From an uncultured Anaeroplasma sp. (GTDB lineage Bacteria; Bacillota_I; Bacilli_A; Acholeplasmatales; Anaeroplasmataceae), in assembly GCA_947592005.1 (NCBI GenBank), contig CANQDJ010000003.1, positions 1-64,000 of the forward strand: 64,000 nt of DNA, read 5' to 3'. Within the stretch, counting starts at the first letter, position 1; every line of letters starts with the position of its first letter. The notes under the pieces were generated by a model. The model made no database searches and was not told the DNA's origin. It saw nothing but the letters and a program-made list of their open reading frames with translations. A program made the translations under genes and the position numbers. This document shows, piece after piece, positions 37,340-46,470 of this stretch.

Positions 37340-37367
37340 TTGATTTTCATAAAAAAAATAGTATAAT
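37340..37367 (+). promoter_or_regulatory. SigA promoter of the thrS leader
   Basis: TTGATT (37340-37345), 16-bp spacer, TATAAT (37362-37367). Confidence 0.75.
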
Positions 37368-37373
37368 TAAATT

Positions 37374-37600
37374 GTCAATGATAAAGGATATGATTCTGAG
37401 TTTTATTTTTCAGAGAGGATATGGTTGGTGAAAATATCTAAATGGATTCAGGAATTACTCCCTTTTTAGACGAACGGAGGAAATGCCGTTCCGTAGGATT
37501 CGCGTTAAGAATTTTGAGGTGTTAGAGTAATAATCTAAAATTAAGGTGGTACCGCGGATATTCGTCCTTAGAGAAATCTAAGGATTTTTATTTTTTCAAG
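37374..37600 (+). promoter_or_regulatory. T-box riboswitch leader of thrS (specifier ACT)
   Basis: Canonical T-box: AGAGAGGATATGG in stem I, specifier ACT at 37457-37459 (within GGAATTACTCCC), T-box AATTAAGGTGGTACCGCGG at 37539-37557, and terminator hairpin TCCTTAGA/TCTAAGGA followed by TTTTTATTTTTT to about 37598. It predicts control by uncharged tRNA-Thr. Confidence 0.95.
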
Positions 37601-37612
37601 GAGGGATTCAAT

Positions 37613-39514
37613 ATGATTGAGATTCAATTAAAAGACGGAAGTAAAAAAGAAGTAAAAGAAGGCACAAAAATTATAGAATTGGCAAAGGAATTATCTCCGA
37701 GTTTGGCCAAAAAGAGTATTTGTGCAAAATTAGATAATCAATTGGTGGATTTGAAAACACCATTATTGCAGAATGCAGTGTTGGAACTTGTTTTACAAGA
37801 TACTCTTGAAGCGTTTGAGGTCCTAAATCATTCTTGTGCTCATTTAATGGCTCAAGCGATGAAGCGGTTATATCCGAATACTTGTTTCGGTGTGGGCCCT
37901 GCGATAGAAGAAGGATTTTATTATGATTTTTATGTAGATAGTCCGATTACTTTGGAAGATTTACCAAAGATTGAAAATGAAATGAAAAAGATTGTCAAAG
38001 AAAATTTGCCGATCGTACATACGATGGTATCGAAAGATACCGCCAAACAACAATTTCATAATGATAAGTTTAAAATGGAGTTAATCGATGCCATAGATTC
38101 TGATGAAGTGGGAATTTATACGCAGGGAGAATATGCCGATGTTTGTCGTGGACCGCACGTTATTTCTACGGGAGTATTAAAAAATTTTAAGTTATTGAAT
38201 GTGGCAGGAGCGTATTGGCGAGGGGATTCCAAAAATGAAATGCTTACTCGTATTTATGGTACTTGTTGGGCTACAAGTGAAGAATTGGAAGCCCATTTGC
38301 ATAATTTAGAGGAGCGAAAAAAGAGAGATCATAGAAGATTGGGTAAAGAATTAGGATTATTTATGCTTTCGGAATATGGTCCGGGCTTGCCGTTTTGGTT
38401 GCCGAAAGGATATCAATTAAGACGGACTTTGGAGGATTTTTGGTTGAATCTTCATAAAGAACGAGGATATTTGACAATCAATACGCCGATTATGTTAAAT
38501 CGAGAATTATGGGAAACTTCCGGGCATTGGGATCATTATAAGGAAGATATGTTTACCATCGAAGTAGAAGATGGAACGTACGCAATCAAACCGATGAATT
38601 GTCCGGGTGCGATATTGGTTTATAAAAATGAATTGCATTCCTATAAAGATTTACCACTTCGATACAGCGAATTGGGAAATGTCCATCGATATGAGGCTTC
38701 GGGAGCATTAAACGGTTTATTCCGAGTTCGTGGTTTCACACAAGATGATGCCCATATTTTACTTAGGGAAGAACAAGTAGGAGAAGAAGTTGCGAGAATT
38801 TTATCGTTGTATGATTATGTATATTCTGTGTTCGGATTGGATTATTCTATTGAATTATCTACTCGTCCGGAAGAGAATTATATTGGTTCTATTGATGTAT
38901 GGAATACGGCGGAAGAAGCGTTGGAAAAGGCTTGTCTTGCTACAGGGCATCAATTTAAAATCAATCCGGGAGATGGAGCGTTTTACGGACCGAAGTTGGA
39001 TTTTAAACTTCGGGATTCTATGAATCGAATTTGGCAATGTGGAACGGTTCAATTAGATATGCAGTTACCTGGAAGATTTAATTGTACTTATATAGCGGAA
39101 GACGGCACGAAAAAGACACCGGTTATGATTCATAGGGCTTGTTTTGGTTCTTTGGAGCGATTTATCGGTATTTTGATTGAGAATTATGCCGGTGCTTTTC
39201 CTTGTTGGTTAGCCCCTGTTCAGGTTAAAATTATTCCTGTTTCATTGGAAAAGCATAAGATGTATTGTGAAAAGTTACAAAAAGAGTTTGCCGAAAATAA
39301 AATTCGTTTCGAAGTAGATGAAAGAGAAGAAAAAATGGGATATAAAATTAGAGAAGCCCAAACACAAAAGATTCCATATACTTTGGTAATCGGAGATAAA
39401 GAAGTAGAATCCAATTTGGTAACATATCGGAAATATGGTTCACAAGAACAAGTAACGATTTCAAAAGATGAGTTTATCGAACGGATAGCGAAACATAATA
39501 AAGAGTTAAATTAA
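37613..39514 (+). CDS. thrS: Threonyl-tRNA synthetase
   Basis: 633 residues. N-terminal TGS domain (1-60), editing domain with HxxxH (HSCAHLMAQAMKRLYP, zinc-type editing site), class II catalytic core with motif 2 (HRYEASGALNGLFRVRGFTQDDAH) and motif 3 (IHRACFGSLERFIGILIENY), and the C-terminal anticodon-binding domain. AAGGAGGG precedes ATG 37613. Expression is controlled by the upstream T-box. Confidence 0.97.
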   Translation: MIEIQLKDGSKKEVKEGTKIIELAKELSPSLAKKSICAKLDNQLVDLKTPLLQNAVLELVLQDTLEAFEVLNHSCAHLMAQAMKRLYPNTCFGVGPAIEEGFYYDFYVDSPITLEDLPKIENEMKKIVKENLPIVHTMVSKDTAKQQFHNDKFKMELIDAIDSDEVGIYTQGEYADVCRGPHVISTGVLKNFKLLNVAGAYWRGDSKNEMLTRIYGTCWATSEELEAHLHNLEERKKRDHRRLGKELGLFMLSEYGPGLPFWLPKGYQLRRTLEDFWLNLHKERGYLTINTPIMLNRELWETSGHWDHYKEDMFTIEVEDGTYAIKPMNCPGAILVYKNELHSYKDLPLRYSELGNVHRYEASGALNGLFRVRGFTQDDAHILLREEQVGEEVARILSLYDYVYSVFGLDYSIELSTRPEENYIGSIDVWNTAEEALEKACLATGHQFKINPGDGAFYGPKLDFKLRDSMNRIWQCGTVQLDMQLPGRFNCTYIAEDGTKKTPVMIHRACFGSLERFIGILIENYAGAFPCWLAPVQVKIIPVSLEKHKMYCEKLQKEFAENKIRFEVDEREEKMGYKIREAQTQKIPYTLVIGDKEVESNLVTYRKYGSQEQVTISKDEFIERIAKHNKELN

Positions 39515-39516
39515 AT

Positions 39517-39545
39517 AAAAAGCCTAGAAATCTAGGCTTTTATTC
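39517..39545 (+). terminator. Terminator of thrS
   Basis: AAAAGCCTAGA (39517-39527) with TCTAGGCTTTT (39531-39541). Confidence 0.85.
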
Positions 39546-39562
39546 TAATAGGAGATGAGAGT

Positions 39563-41101
39563 ATGGCATTGTTGGAAGTGGAAAATTTAAGATTCAAATA
39601 TACGGACACCGACTTATTCAATGATGTTCATTTTCGTATTCTCCCTAAGGAACATATTGTATTGGTAGGAGAAAATGGTAGCGGTAAATCGACATTTTTA
39701 AATTTGATTGCCAAAAATTTAATTCCGGATTCGGGAAAGATATCTTGGTTGAATCAAACTCGATATGGATATTTAGATCAGCATTTGAAAGTGAAAACGG
39801 ATATTTCAGTATATGATTATATTACCGAAGTATTTCGTCCTTTGTTGGAAAAAGAACAAAAAATGAATGCATATTATGAAAAATTGAGTGATTGTTCGGA
39901 ACAAGAAATGGAGAAATATTTGACGTATGCTCAAAGTATTCAAGAAGAATTGGAAGATAGCGGATTTTATGCGATGAATTCTACATTGAATAATATGTTA
40001 AACGGATTGGGAATTCAGCATATAGGGTTGGATACTCATTTAAAGAATTTAAGCGGAGGGCAAAGAGCCAAAGTTTATTTGGCAAAACTTCTATTGGAAC
40101 AACCCGATGTGATTTTAATGGACGAACCTACGAATTTTTTGGATTCGCAACATATTGAATGGTTGGCAAAGTATTTGGTGGATTTTCCTAAGGCTTTTGT
40201 TGTTATCAGCCATGACGAATCTTTTTTAAGAAAAATAGGTATGGTTGTTTACCATCTTCAAAATAAGACATTGGTTCGTTATAATATGCCGTATGAATTG
40301 TTTTTAAAAGAAAAGGATATTCGTTCCGAACAATATAAAAAAGCGTATGAAAATCAACAGAAGTATATTAAAAAGACAGAAGAATTTATTGCGAAAAACA
40401 TTGTTCGTGCAACGACAACCAAACAGGCTCAATCTCGTAGAAAGGCTTTGGAGAAGTTGAATAAATTGGAAAAACCGAAAAGTCATGAGCCGATGCATCT
40501 CCATTTTCCTTTTTCCAAAGAATTGGGAGCGGAAGTTTTAAGATTACGTGATTTAACGGTCGGATATGGAGATAAAGTGGTTTTATCCCATTTGGATTTT
40601 TTGTTGAAACACAATCAAAAAATTGTAATTTTAGGAAAAAACGGTATTGGGAAATCGACGATTATAAAGACGATTATGGGCATTCTTCCTCCGATTTCCG
40701 GAGAATATATATGGAATCCATCGTCTACTTTAAATTATTTTGCCCAAGAAGAAGAGTATGATGCCTATATTACACCGATTGGGTATTTAAGGTATTTTTA
40801 TCATTTAAAAACCGATGGAGAATTGCGAAGTATTTTGGCAAATGCAGGAATTAAAGGCGATTTGGCGACGAAACCGATGAGAGAGTTATCCGGAGGTCAA
40901 CAAACGAAAGTTAGGTTAGCATTAATGACAATGAAAAAAAGCAACATTTTAATTTTTGATGAACCCACCAATCATTTAGATGTTGCTTCCAAAGCGGAGT
41001 TATGGACTGCCATCGATCAATTTCAAGGAAGTGTGATTTTGGTTACACACGAGGACGACTTTTATGAAGGATTGGTCGACATGGAATTACGATTTGAGTA
41101 A
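39563..41101 (+). CDS. ABC-F family ATPase
   Basis: 512 residues, two ABC domains without transmembrane segments. Domain 1: GENGSGKST, signature LSGGQRAKVYLA, Walker B VILMDEPTNFLD. Domain 2: GKNGIGKST, LSGGQQTKVRLALM, LIFDEPTNHLD. Between them is a Lys/Glu-rich linker (KKTEEFIAKNIVRATTTKQAQSRRKALEKLNK) that in ABC-F proteins reaches the ribosomal P/E site. Such proteins rescue stalled ribosomes or protect against antibiotics; which subfamily this is cannot be decided by eye. AGGAG ribosome binding site; own transcript after the thrS terminator. Confidence 0.92.
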   Translation: MALLEVENLRFKYTDTDLFNDVHFRILPKEHIVLVGENGSGKSTFLNLIAKNLIPDSGKISWLNQTRYGYLDQHLKVKTDISVYDYITEVFRPLLEKEQKMNAYYEKLSDCSEQEMEKYLTYAQSIQEELEDSGFYAMNSTLNNMLNGLGIQHIGLDTHLKNLSGGQRAKVYLAKLLLEQPDVILMDEPTNFLDSQHIEWLAKYLVDFPKAFVVISHDESFLRKIGMVVYHLQNKTLVRYNMPYELFLKEKDIRSEQYKKAYENQQKYIKKTEEFIAKNIVRATTTKQAQSRRKALEKLNKLEKPKSHEPMHLHFPFSKELGAEVLRLRDLTVGYGDKVVLSHLDFLLKHNQKIVILGKNGIGKSTIIKTIMGILPPISGEYIWNPSSTLNYFAQEEEYDAYITPIGYLRYFYHLKTDGELRSILANAGIKGDLATKPMRELSGGQQTKVRLALMTMKKSNILIFDEPTNHLDVASKAELWTAIDQFQGSVILVTHEDDFYEGLVDMELRFE

Positions 41102-41130
41102 GATATTTTATAAAGATATCTTACTTTTTC
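41098..41130 (+). terminator. Terminator of the ABC-F gene
   Basis: GTAAGATAT (41098-41106) with ATATCTTAC (41116-41124), followed by TTTTTCTTT. It overlaps the end of the convergent lysR-type gene. Confidence 0.65.
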
Positions 41131-42013
41131 TTTCGTTTTGATATACTTCGATAATCTCATTTAATACGTCCAAATGGGTAAAATCTTTATGATAGACGAC
41201 ATTTAATTCTCGAATCATACTTAGATTTTCAATCGCTAATGTTTTGAAATGGTTTTTTTCAATATCTTTCAAACAAGAACTTTTGGCTAAAATAGAGATA
41301 CCATAGTTATTTCGAACCAAATCCTTTATCATAGCGATGTTATCGATTTCCATCGAAACATCAAAATTGGAGATATCTTCTCCGATTCCTTTTAAATGAT
41401 CTGCAAATAATTGTGTTGTTCCGGAATTACGAGAACGGAGAATTAAAGTTTGTTTTTTTAAATCAGCGATAGAGATCATATTCTTTTTGGATAATGGATT
41501 TTGATTGGATACGGCAAGAACAAGACTATCTGTATCAAGTAGGATATAGTTTAGTTTATCGTCGTATATTTTTCCGTCGACAAAGGCAATATCCAATTCA
41601 AAATTCTTAATTTTACTATAAAGATTTTTTATATTATCTGTAAAAATATTTATATGTAAATTTTCTTTTTGTAAAGAATACTTTGCCAAAATTCTACTTA
41701 GAATACTGCTTTCGGCAGAAGGAGTAAGCCCGATATTCAACCGTTGAATATTGGATTTGTTATCTTCTAGTGCCTGAATCATATTTGTATATAAATTATG
41801 TAGACGAGTGGCGTATTTAACCACGATTTTTCCTTCTTCCGTCAATTCGACGTTATGGTTTTTACGATGAAAGATTTTAATATTCAGTTCACTTTCTAAT
41901 TGTTTGATATGAGTGCTGATTGCCGGTTGAGTTAAATTTAATTCTTCGGCGGCTTTAGAGTAGTTGCAAGTTTTCGCAACGGTTAAAAGGGTAAGTAGTC
42001 TTGCGGTTATCAT
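41108..42013 (-). CDS. LysR family transcriptional regulator
   Basis: 301 residues. N-terminal HTH: LLTLLTVAKTCNYSKAAEELNLTQPAISTHIKQLESELNIKIFHR, the full LysR signature; effector domain about 90-295. AGGAG precedes ATG 42013. It is divergent to the cation/proton antiporter with a 92-bp gap, the classic LysR layout, so the antiporter is the likely target. The effector is unknown. Confidence 0.93.
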   Translation of the reverse strand: MITARLLTLLTVAKTCNYSKAAEELNLTQPAISTHIKQLESELNIKIFHRKNHNVELTEEGKIVVKYATRLHNLYTNMIQALEDNKSNIQRLNIGLTPSAESSILSRILAKYSLQKENLHINIFTDNIKNLYSKIKNFELDIAFVDGKIYDDKLNYILLDTDSLVLAVSNQNPLSKKNMISIADLKKQTLILRSRNSGTTQLFADHLKGIGEDISNFDVSMEIDNIAMIKDLVRNNYGISILAKSSCLKDIEKNHFKTLAIENLSMIRELNVVYHKDFTHLDVLNEIIEVYQNERKSKISL

Positions 42014-42105
42014 AAAAACTCCTGTTATAATAAAATTTTATATCTATATTAAATATTATAATTTGATTTTTAAAAAAAGCAAGCATAAAATAAAGGAAAG
42101 TATGA

Positions 42106-43470
42106 ATGGGGCAGTATAGTATGGATCATTTTGAATTTTACAATCAACTTTCCGAACCGACAAAAATATTATTGGCTTTAAGCGTTATGTTGTTGGCTGG
42201 GTTTTTATTAACAAGAATAACTAAATTATTGAAATTGCCTAATGTAAGCGGATATATTATAGCGGGAATCCTTATCGGTCCGTATTGTTTGGATTTAATA
42301 TCTAAGGATATCATTCAACATATGGATTTTGTGAGTGATATTGCGTTAAGTTTTATCGCTTTCGGAGTAGGGAAATTTTTTAAAAAAGATGTATTGAAAA
42401 AAGTAGGCGGTAAAGTAATTGTCATTACAATTTTTGAAGCACTGATGGCTATGCTTGTCATTTCGATATCGATGCATTTTATTTTCCATTTGGATTGGAA
42501 TTTCGCTTTGTTATTGGGAGCGATTGCTTCCGCTACCGCTCCTGCTTCTACGATGATGACGATAAAACAATATAAGGCAGAAGGGGAATTTGTCAATATT
42601 TTGCTTCAAGTGGTTGCGTTAGATGATATAGTTTGTTTGTTGGCATTTAGTGTCGCTACGTCTTTTGTTTCCGCCTCCGAAGGTGGGATTCAGGTTATGG
42701 AGATTATTAAACCGATAGGGTTTAATATTTTGGCTATTTTACTTGGTGCGGTGTTGGCTATTATTTTAAGATTGGTTCTTAATCCGAAAAGAAGTAAAGA
42801 AAATCGATTGATTTTGGTAATTATGGAACTTTTATTGATTTGTGGCCTTTGTTCGATTATGAATATTTCTCCTTTGTTATGTTGTATGATATTTAGTACG
42901 GTATATATTAATATTACGGACGACAGTTATCTGTTCCACCAAATAGATAATTTTACTCCTCCGATTATGTTATTGTTTTTTGTGTTGTCGGGAATGCGGT
43001 TGGATTTAACTACTTTAACTACCGTCGGAATTATCGGAGTTGCGTATTTTATCATTCGTATTTTAGGTAAATATGTCGGATCTTTTATCGGCTGTGCCAT
43101 TACGAAACAAAACAAGAATATACGGAATAATTTAGGTTTGGCTTTGATTCCGCAAGCGGGAGTCGCTATCGGTCTTTCTGTTTTAGGCCAGCGATTGTTG
43201 CCAACGGATTTGGGAAATTTGTTGTCTACGATAATTTTATCTTCTTCCGTTTTATATGAATTTATCGGCCCTGCGTGTGCGAAAGCGTCTTTGTTTTTAT
43301 CTCATTCGATTGAATGGCAGAAAAAAAGAAGAAAAACAGAAGATATTTTACACGAGGAAGCCAAAGAAAATTTGGAATTGTTGTTGAAAGAAGTAGAAGA
43401 AAGTACACCGAAGGAAACGGAAAAGGAAGAAACAAAGTACGATTTGGTGATTTATAAGCCGAAATCGTAA
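42106..43470 (+). CDS. Cation:proton antiporter (CPA2, KefB/NapA-like)
   Basis: 454 residues, about 12 hydrophobic helices (LTRITKLLKLPNVSGYIIAGILIGPYCL at the start, typical of CPA2). SATAPASTMMTIKQYKAEGE (typical S-D/T-A motif region) and VALDDIVCLLAFSVA (the ND/DD ion-binding pair as DD). A charged cytoplasmic tail of about 60 residues follows; it lacks a TrkA-N domain. Divergent from the LysR gene, suggesting regulation by it. AAGGAAAG precedes ATG 42106; ATG 42121 is a possible alternative. Confidence 0.9.
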   Translation: MGQYSMDHFEFYNQLSEPTKILLALSVMLLAGFLLTRITKLLKLPNVSGYIIAGILIGPYCLDLISKDIIQHMDFVSDIALSFIAFGVGKFFKKDVLKKVGGKVIVITIFEALMAMLVISISMHFIFHLDWNFALLLGAIASATAPASTMMTIKQYKAEGEFVNILLQVVALDDIVCLLAFSVATSFVSASEGGIQVMEIIKPIGFNILAILLGAVLAIILRLVLNPKRSKENRLILVIMELLLICGLCSIMNISPLLCCMIFSTVYINITDDSYLFHQIDNFTPPIMLLFFVLSGMRLDLTTLTTVGIIGVAYFIIRILGKYVGSFIGCAITKQNKNIRNNLGLALIPQAGVAIGLSVLGQRLLPTDLGNLLSTIILSSSVLYEFIGPACAKASLFLSHSIEWQKKRRKTEDILHEEAKENLELLLKEVEESTPKETEKEETKYDLVIYKPKS

Positions 43471-43521
43471 ATAATTTAAAAAAATAAAGAAATCCCACTA
43501 TTATTATATAGAGGGATAAAA

Positions 43522-44742
43522 ATGAATGAAATACAGCGAGTTTTAAAACAATATTTTGGATATGACGATTTAAAAAAAGAACAATATGAAATTATTCAAA
43601 CGATATTGGCCAAAAAAGATTGTATCGGCATTTTGCCTACTGGTTACGGAAAATCGATTACATATCAGATTTCGGCAGTACTGTTAGAAGGAATCAGCCT
43701 TGTTGTTACTCCGTTGATAGCGTTAATGCAAGATCAGGTAATGGCTTTAAAGAAGAGGGGCTATCCGTCCGCATATCTCAATTCTACACAATCGTTTGAA
43801 GAACAAAAAAAGATTTATCAAAATTTGAGTAAATTTAAACTTTTGTATGTATCTGCCGAACGATTGGAGAATCCATTTTTTTTAAAAGAGATAATGAAAT
43901 ATAAAGTATCTATGATCGTTTGTGATGAAGCACACACGGTATTATGGGGAGAAGATTTTCGAAAGGCGTTTATTCGCATTCCTTTGTTTATCAAAAAGGT
44001 AAAGATTCGCCCTGTTCATTTGGCTTTAACGGCCACCGCTACGGATCAAACGATTCATAAGATTTGTCAATATTTTCAAATGGATAATCCCGAGATTATT
44101 ACAGTACCATGTGATCGAAAAAATATCTTTTATAAAGTGGTGTCTGTTTCGAAGAAAGAAGAGTTTGTTGTAAGGTATGTTTTTCAACATCGTAGAGAGA
44201 AAGGAATTTTATATTGCCTTACGATTGCCCATTGTAAAAAAATAGCGGAGTTTCTTTCTCCTTATTTGAAATGCGGTATGTATTACGGATTGATGAATTC
44301 GCAAGAAAAGACGGAAGTCCAAACGGCATTTATGAATGGAGAAATTCGGTTGATGATTTGTACAAACGCTTTTGGTATGGGAATAGATATTCCTGATATT
44401 CGGTATGTTTTATTATATGATATGCCGATTTGTTTGGAAGATTTTGTTCAACAAACCGGTAGGGCATCGAGAGATGGAGAATATGCGGAGGCAATTCTTT
44501 TGTTTCAAAGGAAAGATATTGAAATTGCTCGCTATTTTATTGAATATATGAATCCGCAAGGGTTCACGATAGAAGAATATAAAAGGATAAAGGAAGAACG
44601 ATATGACAAGTTGGATAAAATGATTGAATTTTGTTTAACAAAGAAATGTCTACATCAAATGGTAAGCCGTTATTTTCATCAAAGTCATAAAGGGAATTGT
44701 AATATGTGTGAAAATTGTCGGAAGAAAAGATGGTTAAAATAA
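43522..44742 (+). CDS. recQ: Short RecQ-family helicase
   Basis: 406 residues. Motif I GILPTGYGKSITYQ, motif Ia VVTPLIALMQDQV, DEAH as VCDEAHTVLWGEDFR, motif III ALTATAT, motif V/VI QQTGRASRDG, and the RecQ zinc module CLTKKCLHQMVSRYF...CNMCENC. It stops after the zinc module, lacking the winged helix and HRDC domain of full-length RecQ (about 600 residues), as in several short Bacilli RecQ paralogues. GAGGG precedes ATG 43522. 3'-5' unwinding is expected; DNA-substrate choice is not. Confidence 0.88.
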   Translation: MNEIQRVLKQYFGYDDLKKEQYEIIQTILAKKDCIGILPTGYGKSITYQISAVLLEGISLVVTPLIALMQDQVMALKKRGYPSAYLNSTQSFEEQKKIYQNLSKFKLLYVSAERLENPFFLKEIMKYKVSMIVCDEAHTVLWGEDFRKAFIRIPLFIKKVKIRPVHLALTATATDQTIHKICQYFQMDNPEIITVPCDRKNIFYKVVSVSKKEEFVVRYVFQHRREKGILYCLTIAHCKKIAEFLSPYLKCGMYYGLMNSQEKTEVQTAFMNGEIRLMICTNAFGMGIDIPDIRYVLLYDMPICLEDFVQQTGRASRDGEYAEAILLFQRKDIEIARYFIEYMNPQGFTIEEYKRIKEERYDKLDKMIEFCLTKKCLHQMVSRYFHQSHKGNCNMCENCRKKRWLK

Positions 44743-44798
44743 GGGGATATTTTGCATAAGTTTTTCTATTTTTTCATACAATATTATTGGTGAAATGT

Positions 44799-45320
44799 AT
44801 GAAAAAATGGGTTATATTCGTAGGATATTTTGTTGTCTGTGCCTTAGGTGTATTATTTCATTTTGCGTATGATTTTTTTAAGATAGATTATTTAAAGATT
44901 ATTTTTCCTTCCAATGAGAGTGTGTTTGAGCATTTAAAGTTATTTATTTTTCCTACGATTCTTTATATGATTTTCGATATTTTGATTCAAAAAGAAAAGG
45001 AAGGAATTTTAGCATCTTATATCAGTGGGTTGGTTGTGGCAAGTGTTTTTATGATTGCCGGCTATTATACATATAGTGGGATTATCGGAGAAGATAGTCC
45101 GATAATCAATATAATGATTTTCTTTGTTTCGGTTTTGATTATATTTGTTTATAGATATAGAAAAACAACACTGTTTGACGGTGTCAATAGTGTTGTTGCC
45201 TTTGTTGTTTTTCTTTTAATTATTGAAATTTTCAGTTTTTATCCAACCAATATACAATTATTTCAAGATCCTACGAATCATGAGTTTCCTTTAAAAGATT
45301 TGTTAAATCTTCTTCCGTAA
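44799..45320 (+). CDS. DUF6512-like membrane protein
   Basis: About 173 residues with five or more hydrophobic segments. LFHFAYDFF near the start and PSNESVFEHLKLFIFPT resemble the DUF6512 pattern (HF-x-YDW... NESxWEHLKL). Unknown function. GGTGA 7 bases before ATG 44799 supports that start (TTG 44787 also in frame). Its 3' end overlaps the hslO 3' end by 50 bp on the other strand. Confidence 0.7.
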   Translation: MKKWVIFVGYFVVCALGVLFHFAYDFFKIDYLKIIFPSNESVFEHLKLFIFPTILYMIFDILIQKEKEGILASYISGLVVASVFMIAGYYTYSGIIGEDSPIINIMIFFVSVLIIFVYRYRKTTLFDGVNSVVAFVVFLLIIEIFSFYPTNIQLFQDPTNHEFPLKDLLNLLP

Positions 45321-46143
45321 ATAGATATTTTGTATTGCAGAAATTACATATGATTTCTGCCTTTTTTTCTTTTTCCAATATGTCTTTTATTTCTATGCTT
45401 CCCAAAGAACGTAATCCTCTTTCAAATCGTTCTTTACTGCAATTACAAAAATAAGATAATTCTTTGGTTTCTAATATTTCAAAATCCCCATCGGTAATTT
45501 CACGGATTATATCTGATGTGCTATATCCGTTTTCGATCATTTGGGTACAGGATTTTATTGTTTTGAGTTTGGCTTCCAATTTTTCAATATCCGCTTCTTT
45601 ACACCCAGGCATAATTTGAATAAGAAATCCGCCGGCGGAAGTTACTTTACCTTCTTTATCAAAGGCCACACCCAATCCGACAGAAGAAGGGATTTGTTCG
45701 GATTTGGCAAAATAGTAAGTAAAATCTTCGGCAATTTCTCCGCTTATGATTTCACAACTAGAAGAAAAAGGTTGTCTTAAATGTAAATCTTTGATTACTT
45801 CAATCGTTCCCGCTCCGACCGCATCTTTCACATTCAACTTACCATTGTTGTAAGATAAATACACACATGGATTTTCCACGAATCCTCTTACTTTTCCATC
45901 GGTTGCCTCCACGATAATTTTACCTAACGGACCATCTCCGTTTACTTTGATATTTAAGTATTCTCCGCTTTTATAAGTACAAGACATAATCGCAGCCATT
46001 GTCAATGTTCTTCCCAATGCGGCACAAGAAGTAGGCCATAGGTGGAATATGTCTTGGGTATGTTGGATAATGTCGGTTGTTATGGCGGCATAAATCCGGA
46101 CGGTTTGGTTCATACAATAGGCTTTTTGTAGATAGTTTTTCAT
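45271..46143 (-). CDS. hslO: Redox-regulated chaperone Hsp33
   Basis: 290 residues. Zinc-binding redox switch CNCS (in SYFCNCSKERFERGL) and CNFC (ICNFCNTKYLF) near the C-terminus, both present; body with PTSCAALGRTLTMAAIMS, GDGPLGKIIVEA, and FLIQIMPGCKEADI. Under oxidative stress the Cys oxidise and release an unfolding-protein holdase. GGTGATACT precedes ATG 46143. The 3' end overlaps the convergent membrane gene. Confidence 0.94.
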   Translation of the reverse strand: MKNYLQKAYCMNQTVRIYAAITTDIIQHTQDIFHLWPTSCAALGRTLTMAAIMSCTYKSGEYLNIKVNGDGPLGKIIVEATDGKVRGFVENPCVYLSYNNGKLNVKDAVGAGTIEVIKDLHLRQPFSSSCEIISGEIAEDFTYYFAKSEQIPSSVGLGVAFDKEGKVTSAGGFLIQIMPGCKEADIEKLEAKLKTIKSCTQMIENGYSTSDIIREITDGDFEILETKELSYFCNCSKERFERGLRSLGSIEIKDILEKEKKAEIICNFCNTKYLFTEEDLTNLLKETHDS

Positions 46144-46225
46144 AGTATCACCGAAAAAATTTTAGCATAGTTTTCAATGCATAAAAATTGAAAACGTTTT
46201 TTTGACAAAAAAAGACTTTCTTGCG

Positions 46226-46253
46226 TTGACATAATTCGTTAAAGCACTATAAT
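46226..46253 (+). promoter_or_regulatory. Consensus SigA promoter
   Basis: TTGACA (46226-46231), 16-bp spacer, TATAAT (46248-46253): both hexamers are perfect. It drives the putative structured RNA and possibly the HAD gene. The rest of 46144-46225 is AT-rich with no other element I can name. Confidence 0.85.
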
Positions 46254-46259
46254 AAAAGT

Positions 46260-46452
46260 ATCTATTTTGGGCTGGTTCCTTAATAGATACTTTAGCAAAG
46301 ATAGTTTAATAAAATAAACTTGAGTATAATTATGAAGAGCGGAATAGTTATTTTCATAATTATGAGTTCTTCGATAAAGGGGACTATCAGGTAGTTCCTT
46401 TTATATTTATATTTAATATAGAACGTGCTGAGGGAAATGGCTGTCTTTTTTT
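46260..46452 (+). ncRNA. Putative structured RNA (unassigned), about 190 nt
   Basis: Non-coding stretch behind a perfect SigA promoter, ending in TTTTTTT at 46446-46452. Three strong hairpins: GTATCTATT/AATAGATAC (46258-46290, its 5' arm just at the predicted start), an 11-bp perfect stem ATAATTATGAA/TTCATAATTAT (46326-46363), and AAAGGGGACTA/TAGTTCCTTT (46376-46402). CTTTAGCA (46290-46297) can pair with TGCTGAGG (46426-46433). I do not recognise it as 6S, tmRNA, SRP RNA, RNase P or a common riboswitch. It may be an independent sRNA, or the leader of the HAD gene that starts 19 bases after the T run. Confidence 0.5.
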
Positions 46453-46470
46453 AATGAATGGGTTGGAAGT

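Noticed and set aside
46260-46452. 6S RNA or a named riboswitch
   Set aside because: Length and promoter fit 6S, but I could not build the long closing stem with a central bubble, and I recognise no conserved riboswitch core, so I left it unassigned.
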